In this document: piece by piece, positions 59,887 through 64,000 of the stretch
Position numbering within the stretch: position 1 is the first letter of the stretch
Layout of the letters: each line of letters begins with the position of its first letter
Assembly (NCBI GenBank): GCA_002271215.1
Contig: CP018628.1
Location: forward strand, 2,046,001-2,110,000
DNA length: 64,000 bases
Origin: Lelliottia jeotgali
GTDB lineage: Bacteria > Pseudomonadota > Gammaproteobacteria > Enterobacterales > Enterobacteriaceae
Direction of reading: 5' to 3'
Position numbers and translations under genes: made by a program
The notes under the pieces: model-generated
Databases searched by the model: none
Told to the model about the DNA's origin: nothing
The model's input: only the letters and a program-made list of their open reading frames with translations

Positions 59887-60564
59887 ATGGAATCCACTCA
59901 ACTGCAAAAAGTTTACGACGCCACTAACCAGAAAACGCTCACCCTCTGGCGGGAAAACCCCTGCATCGGTGAAATCAGGACCGAGCGTTACTACGATCCC
60001 GACAAGCTGGCACTGGCAACAGGTATAAGACCGCAGGTGCCAGCGGCAGTCGAAGAGCTCATTCGTGAGCTGAACACGCTCGTGGAGGGCGATCGGCTGG
60101 CCGATATCCTACCGGTCAGTAGCGTGCATTTTACCTTTCTGCCCCTGACTCTGCCGCTGTACGAAGAAAACGAATCGCTCCCGACGAAGGCAGGGGAATT
60201 GACCGATATTTGGCGTGAATATCAGGGGAAGCAAATAGTGATCCGGCAGCTACGGCTAGTGGCTCTGCCCAGTCAGTTACTGCTTGCCGGTATCCCTGAT
60301 GACCCGGCTATTGCCATGCGCCAGTCATTCTGCGAGAGCGTTTTAGCGTCTCAGTGGAAAGAGGAGCTGCTACAGCGTCATACCGGTAGCCCCTTGCCCG
60401 CGCCGTTCTGGCACAGCACGCTATTGCGATACAGCGCGCAATTTTTACCTACATCACTGCGCGAGTATTTTGCCCGGCATCAGGCGGTCGATTTTGGTGA
60501 GGTGTCGGGAGAACTTGTGTTAGCGAGAGTGAATTACAATTGGGGAAAGTGCTTAATTTATTGA
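59887..60564 (+). CDS. Putative 2H-phosphoesterase-like protein, 225 aa
   Basis: I do not recognise a named family, but two H-x-T motifs in hydrophobic context are visible: VHFTF (His81, Thr83) and WHSTL (His176, Thr178). That is the hallmark of the 2H phosphoesterase (LigT/2'-5' RNA ligase-like) superfamily, and the ~95-residue spacing is plausible. An RNA- or cyclic-nucleotide-phosphodiester substrate is inferred only from this motif. GGAGG lies 12 bases before the ATG; the gene follows the broken NTF2-like gene directly. Confidence 0.6.
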   Translation: MESTQLQKVYDATNQKTLTLWRENPCIGEIRTERYYDPDKLALATGIRPQVPAAVEELIRELNTLVEGDRLADILPVSSVHFTFLPLTLPLYEENESLPTKAGELTDIWREYQGKQIVIRQLRLVALPSQLLLAGIPDDPAIAMRQSFCESVLASQWKEELLQRHTGSPLPAPFWHSTLLRYSAQFLPTSLREYFARHQAVDFGEVSGELVLARVNYNWGKCLIY

Positions 60565-60592
60565 TTTAAATAGGTAAACCGCGCACGGACGG

Positions 60593-60653
60593 GCGTTGCC
60601 AGAGACGCCGTCGTATTTTGAGCCGGAAGCTGATGCGCTGTGTAAATGATGTC
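60593..60653 (+). pseudogene. Fragment of a second copy of the 43620 gene
   Basis: These 61 bases resemble 43854-43914 (about four fifths identical by eye) and code for ALPETPSYFEPEADALCK before a TGA, against ALPGTPSYFEPDAEALCE in the intact gene. It is followed by a REP, as the intact gene is by a BIME array. No other part of the gene remains nearby. Confidence 0.8.
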
Positions 60654-60659
60654 AAAAAA

Positions 60660-60700
60660 CCCGTAGGCCGGATAAGCGTCAGCGCCATTCGGCTTTTTTA
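60660..60700 (+). terminator. REP-derived terminator
   Basis: CGTAGGCCGGATAAGCGTC...GCGCCATTCGGC is followed by a T run. It lies after the 2H-like gene and the gene fragment. Confidence 0.8.
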
Positions 60701-60990
60701 TTGAGAGGTGTGTGGTTGTTCTTGTGGTCCGCTTTATGCGGTGTATTTATTTGCGCTGAGTAATTACATTGCTTGTTTTTTGTACTAATGACGGTGCTGT
60801 TTGGGTATGCCAAATAACGGCATCGATCTTATTTAATCAATATAAAAAGAACGGTTTCTTTTAACTGATTGATTTCAATGGATTAAAATAATGCTAAAAT
60901 GATTGCAACAATAATAGCCCTGGATCATATGTAAATAGCACAATAACTAAATTATAATTCTTTAACATCCGGTTGATATACGAGGTCAGA
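60701..60990. promoter_or_regulatory. AT-rich upstream region of the molybdopterin-fold/GGDEF-EAL pair
   Basis: About 290 bases, increasingly AT-rich from 60830. No ORF was seen. It presumably holds the promoter of the downstream pair; the ribosome site GAGGTC lies just before ATG 60991. Confidence 0.45.
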
Positions 60991-61485
60991 ATGCGGTTAA
61001 TTGTCATGCTGTTAAGTTTTGCGCTCTCTACTCAGGTCTGGGCGGGTGAACTTGCCAGACCTACCGGTAAAGTCCTTTTAACGCTGTCTGGTCATATCGA
61101 AAATACAAATGAGGGTGGTAAAGCCATTTTTGATCTCGCGAGCCTTGAGAAACTGGGCATGGTCAGCTTCCAGACGACTTCTCCCTGGTATAATGGCCGC
61201 ACAACCTTTACGGGTATTTCACTACAAAAACTCATGGATTATGTCGGGGCGAAAGGGTCTGTTGTTAAGGTCACTGCGCTCAATGACTACACCACCGAAA
61301 TCCCGCTCAGTGATTTTAAGAAATACAACGTCATCCTTGCTTTAAAAATCAACGGTGAATATATGCGTATCCGTGATAAAGGCCCGTTGTTTGTGGTTTA
61401 CCCCTACGACAGCATACCTGAGCTGAATAATCAGATTTATTATTCAAGATCAGCCTGGCAGGTCAGCAGAATGGCTATTGAGTAA
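60991..61485 (+). CDS. Periplasmic molybdopterin-oxidoreductase-fold protein
   Basis: This 164-residue protein has a signal peptide (MRLIVMLLSFALSTQVWA, cleavage before GEL). The mature domain has segments typical of small SUOX-fold proteins (FDLASLEKLGMVSFQTTSPWYNGRTTFTGISLQKLMDYVG...YNVILALKINGEYMRIRDKGPLFVVYPYDS). No cofactor-ligating Cys is present, so it may be a sensory rather than catalytic member. It lies 17 bases upstream of a membrane GGDEF-EAL gene, and such pairs suggest periplasmic ligand sensing coupled to c-di-GMP. Confidence 0.8.
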   Translation: MRLIVMLLSFALSTQVWAGELARPTGKVLLTLSGHIENTNEGGKAIFDLASLEKLGMVSFQTTSPWYNGRTTFTGISLQKLMDYVGAKGSVVKVTALNDYTTEIPLSDFKKYNVILALKINGEYMRIRDKGPLFVVYPYDSIPELNNQIYYSRSAWQVSRMAIE

Positions 61486-61502
61486 GGGGTCATAAGACCA
61501 AC

Positions 61503-63431
61503 ATGAACAGAATTCTGGCTGGCATCATTTGTTTCCTTTTTATATCCACCGGGTATATCTCTTTCCTTGTGCATGAAAGGCAACAAGAGTTACAGAAATT
61601 GACTCACTACGCCGCTTCGTGGTCTGCGGCACAGCTGGTATCAGAATATTACAGGTTCGAATCATTGCTTGGTCTTTACGCTATCGATGAGACGATGACG
61701 CTGGATGATGTGCGCATGCGTCTCGACATCATGCTCAGCCAGAGTGATTTGATGAAACAGGGTGATCTGAGTAATTACATCGAAAGTAGCAAAGCTCATC
61801 ATGCACTGGCTTTACAGCTTGAAAAGACGCTTGATTATCTGGATGTTCACCTTGAGAAAATGAATCGCTCAGAACTCCAGGCATACCTGCAAATAATGCA
61901 CACGCTCGATCCGCAACTGGCTCGTCTGTCGTCCGGTGCTTTAGACAAAGATATCAACTCGATTAATGACGCCAACCTCAAAATTAAAACCCTGTACTAT
62001 ATTTACTCAGCGACCTCGGTATTGCTGATAATAATGAGTGCGATACTGGGTGTGCTGATATTTTTCCAGAACAGAAATATTCTGAAGGCACATCTTCAGG
62101 TAAAGAGTCTTGCTGAAGCATTGCAGGAATCGAAAGAAAAACTGCAAGTCCAGAATGCCAAGCTGGAGTATGACGTCTACCATGACTCTCTAACAGAAAT
62201 GAATAACCGCCATTTCTTCTGGGAGAATTTAAATGAAACCATTGAGAGCGCAGTAAAAAGCAATAATTCTGTGAGCGTGATGTTGTTTGATTTAGACCGT
62301 TTCAAAGAGGTCAATGATACGTATGGTCATGATGTCGGTGATATGTTATTACGCCAGATATCACAGCGTCTGACTTCGATGGGCCTTTCTTCTGACACGC
62401 TTTATCGTTTAGGCGGGGATGAATTTGCGTTTCTCTCAAGTGGCCTGACAGAGAGTCGTGCCATTTCACGAGCCCAAAATATATGTGATGCAATCAATCA
62501 GCCGTACACGATATATAACACGATTATTAATATCACCACCTGTGTCGGTATTGTCATCTCAGACACAGAACGCCGTTCCGACTATCTCTATAAATTTGCC
62601 GATCTGGCTCTGTATGAAGCCAAAAAAGAAGGGGCGGGTAAGATAAAAGTCTTCCGGCAATGGATGCTGGATAAGCTGCAAGAAAGCCGAACCCTCGAGC
62701 ATGATATGGCGCTGGCTTTAGTGAATAAAGAATTCGTGGTTTATTATCAGCCTATTGTCGATTCTTTCAGCCGGGAAGTTTACAGCTATGAAGCCCTGAT
62801 TCGTTGGATGCATCCTCTGAAGGGCCTTCTGTCGCCGGACAGTTTTATTCCTGTGGCTGAAAAAACAGGAATGATTAACGAGATGGGGAAATCGGTGCTT
62901 GAAATGGCCTGCCGGGAAGCCGCTTCCTGGGCTATTCCGGCTAAAATTTCCGTCAATGTTTCTCCTGTCCAGCTAAGCAGTAAAGCGTTTGCCGGAATAG
63001 TGATGTCCATTCTAAACGAAACGGGACTACCTGCTGATCGTCTTGAACTGGAAGTGACGGAATCATCTCTCTTTACTGAGAATAATACACCGATGAATAC
63101 GCTTAACAGGCTGCGGGCTTTGGGGGTGAAAATCTCTATCGATGATTTTGGTACCGGCTATTCTTCTCTTTCGCGCCTCAGCAGGCTTGCCTTCGATAAA
63201 ATCAAAATAGATAAGTCCTTTGTGTATGCCATATCGACACAGCAAGACGCCGTTAATATTATCAGGCTCATCACCGGCATGGCGAAATCACTCAATATGA
63301 AGGCCGTTGCGGAAGGTGTTGAAACACAGGAGCAGCTGGAAAGCCTTCAGGTGCTGGGCTGCGATTTCGCACAAGGCTATCTGTTTGGTAAACCTCAGCC
63401 CCATATAGATGGGAAAATCAGAAACGGTTAA
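61503..63431 (+). CDS. Membrane GGDEF-EAL c-di-GMP protein
   Basis: This 642-residue protein has TM1 (~5-23), a helical periplasmic region (~25-165) and TM2 (~168-190), then a coiled linker (SLAEALQESKEKLQVQNAKLEYDVYHD). The GGDEF domain has RLGGDEF intact, and the EAL domain has YEALIRW, NVSPVQL, LEVTESSLF, DDFGTGYSS and DKSFV. The usual RxxD inhibitory site before GGDEF is not seen (LSSD instead). Both domains look catalytically competent, so the net output is unclear. It is encoded just after the periplasmic molybdopterin-fold protein, its probable input partner. Confidence 0.93.
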   Translation: MNRILAGIICFLFISTGYISFLVHERQQELQKLTHYAASWSAAQLVSEYYRFESLLGLYAIDETMTLDDVRMRLDIMLSQSDLMKQGDLSNYIESSKAHHALALQLEKTLDYLDVHLEKMNRSELQAYLQIMHTLDPQLARLSSGALDKDINSINDANLKIKTLYYIYSATSVLLIIMSAILGVLIFFQNRNILKAHLQVKSLAEALQESKEKLQVQNAKLEYDVYHDSLTEMNNRHFFWENLNETIESAVKSNNSVSVMLFDLDRFKEVNDTYGHDVGDMLLRQISQRLTSMGLSSDTLYRLGGDEFAFLSSGLTESRAISRAQNICDAINQPYTIYNTIINITTCVGIVISDTERRSDYLYKFADLALYEAKKEGAGKIKVFRQWMLDKLQESRTLEHDMALALVNKEFVVYYQPIVDSFSREVYSYEALIRWMHPLKGLLSPDSFIPVAEKTGMINEMGKSVLEMACREAASWAIPAKISVNVSPVQLSSKAFAGIVMSILNETGLPADRLELEVTESSLFTENNTPMNTLNRLRALGVKISIDDFGTGYSSLSRLSRLAFDKIKIDKSFVYAISTQQDAVNIIRLITGMAKSLNMKAVAEGVETQEQLESLQVLGCDFAQGYLFGKPQPHIDGKIRNG

Positions 63432-63455
63432 AGGGGGAAGTGTTTTAATTCCACA

Positions 63456-64000
63456 TCAGGCATTAAATTGCTTTGAAAGGTGCTGTATGTCATCGCACAT
63501 CGCTTGTAATTCATTGAACAGTCTTGCCGCATGGAAACCATCGCATACGGAATGATGTACCTGAATGGCGAGAGGCAACAATATTTTTCCATCCTGTTCA
63601 TAGTATTTTCCAAACGTAAACATGGGAGCGAAGAAGTTCTGCATGTGAGCAACGTTGACATTAAAACTGGTAAAAGTTACCCACGGAATAGACGATACGA
63701 AAAATACATTTTCCGGAGACTCTCCCTTAGGCCAATAAGAAAGGTTATTACCATAGCGTGCAACGTCTTGTGAATAAGCGTCCTGGAAGTGATGAATGTT
63801 GCCATCGTAGTGACTCCATATTGAAGAGAAGGTCTCCGTTTCATTATGGAAAATGGTATAGCTTGGATGAATTTCATTCCATACGACAAGCTCATTGTTC
63901 TTTATGGCCATACGGAACTCTGAATGACTGTTTACGATTTTTGAAAGGAGGGAAATAATAGTAGGGTAAAATTTCCAACCCACCTCCTTTATATGTTTCA
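63456..64000 (-). CDS. catA: Type A chloramphenicol acetyltransferase (3' part; N-terminus beyond window)
   Basis: The visible C-terminal ~181 residues are of a CAT trimer-forming enzyme. It has the active-site motif [14 protein letters not shown] with catalytic His and structural Asp, and family segments [33 protein letters not shown] and [15 protein letters not shown]. The frame is open to base 64000. It O-acetylates chloramphenicol with acetyl-CoA. No flanking transposon is seen on the visible side, so a chromosomal cat gene is likely. It is unrelated in fold to the CatB-like gene at 5762. Confidence 0.92.
   Translation of the reverse strand, partial: KHIKEVGWKFYPTIISLLSKIVNSHSEFRMAIKNNELVVWNEIHPSYTIFHNETETFSSIWSHYDGNIHHFQDAYSQDVARYGNNLSYWPKGESPENVFFVSSIPWVTFTSFNVNVAHMQNFFAPMFTFGKYYEQDGKILLPLAIQVHHSVCDGFHAARLFNELQAMCDDIQHLSKQFNA

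Noticed and set aside
61650..61670. GGTTCGAATC, a tRNA T-loop-like sequence
   Set aside because: It lies within the GGDEF-EAL coding frame and no acceptor stem or anticodon arm can be formed around it.

Overview
The window is chromosomal DNA from a member of the Enterobacteriaceae, probably from the Enterobacter/Lelliottia/Leclercia/Citrobacter side of the family. Many products are close to full-length matches of E. coli K-12 proteins as I remember them (RstA/RstB, FolM, PntAB, UspE, Fnr, Ogt, AbgTBA/R, UmuDC, TqsA, MdtJI, YdgD, Asr). The intergenic regions carry the enterobacterial REP/BIME palindrome (core GTAGGCCGGATAAGCG). Gene order differs from K-12 and there are several accessory islets. 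I cannot fix the genus or species from the sequence alone. No rRNA, tRNA, insertion sequence, prophage or CRISPR array was seen.

Layout. (a) 1-3.4 kb: the 3' part of the nickel operon nikBCDE and its repressor nikR. (b) 3.4-7.1 kb: the two-component pair rstA/rstB, split by about 1.7 kb that carries small ORFs and a CatB-type acetyltransferase. (c) 7.2-14.3 kb: ydgC, folM, ydgI, ydgH and the transhydrogenase genes pntAB. (d) 15.1-26.9 kb: uspE, fnr, ogt, the p-aminobenzoyl-glutamate utilisation operon abgABT with abgR, smrA, a Tsr/Tar-class chemoreceptor and pdxI. (e) 27-30.5 kb: an unrecognised gene, a small monooxygenase and the SOS mutagenesis operon umuDC under a clear LexA box. (f) 30.5-39.4 kb: an MDR oxidoreductase, tqsA, a likely mdtU leader ORF with mdtJI (spermidine export), a CHASE4-GGDEF-EAL protein, ydgD, ydgU, the acid-shock gene asr, a small secreted protein and an M32 carboxypeptidase. 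(g) 39.7-64 kb: an accessory region with an MFS transporter, two GNAT acetyltransferases, GFA and cupin proteins, a five-unit BIME array, a 3195-residue autotransporter, a GIY-YIG fusion protein, VOC, omptin, ClbS-like, Nudix, broken NTF2-like and 2H-phosphoesterase-like genes, a molybdopterin-fold/GGDEF-EAL pair, and a type A chloramphenicol acetyltransferase cut by the window edge.

Functional links. RstA, a probable PhoP site upstream of rstA, and an RstA-like box upstream of asr place an acid/Mg2+ stress circuit inside one window. Fnr has its probable autoregulatory site. The abg genes import and cleave folate breakdown products, while FolM makes tetrahydromonapterin. Two proteins with both GGDEF and EAL domains suggest local c-di-GMP control, and the giant autotransporter is the obvious surface adhesin. 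The most unusual items are the autotransporter with its large internal duplication, the split rst operon, a decayed repeat bracketing 44-60.6 kb, and the GIY-YIG protein with an unrecognised C-terminal domain.
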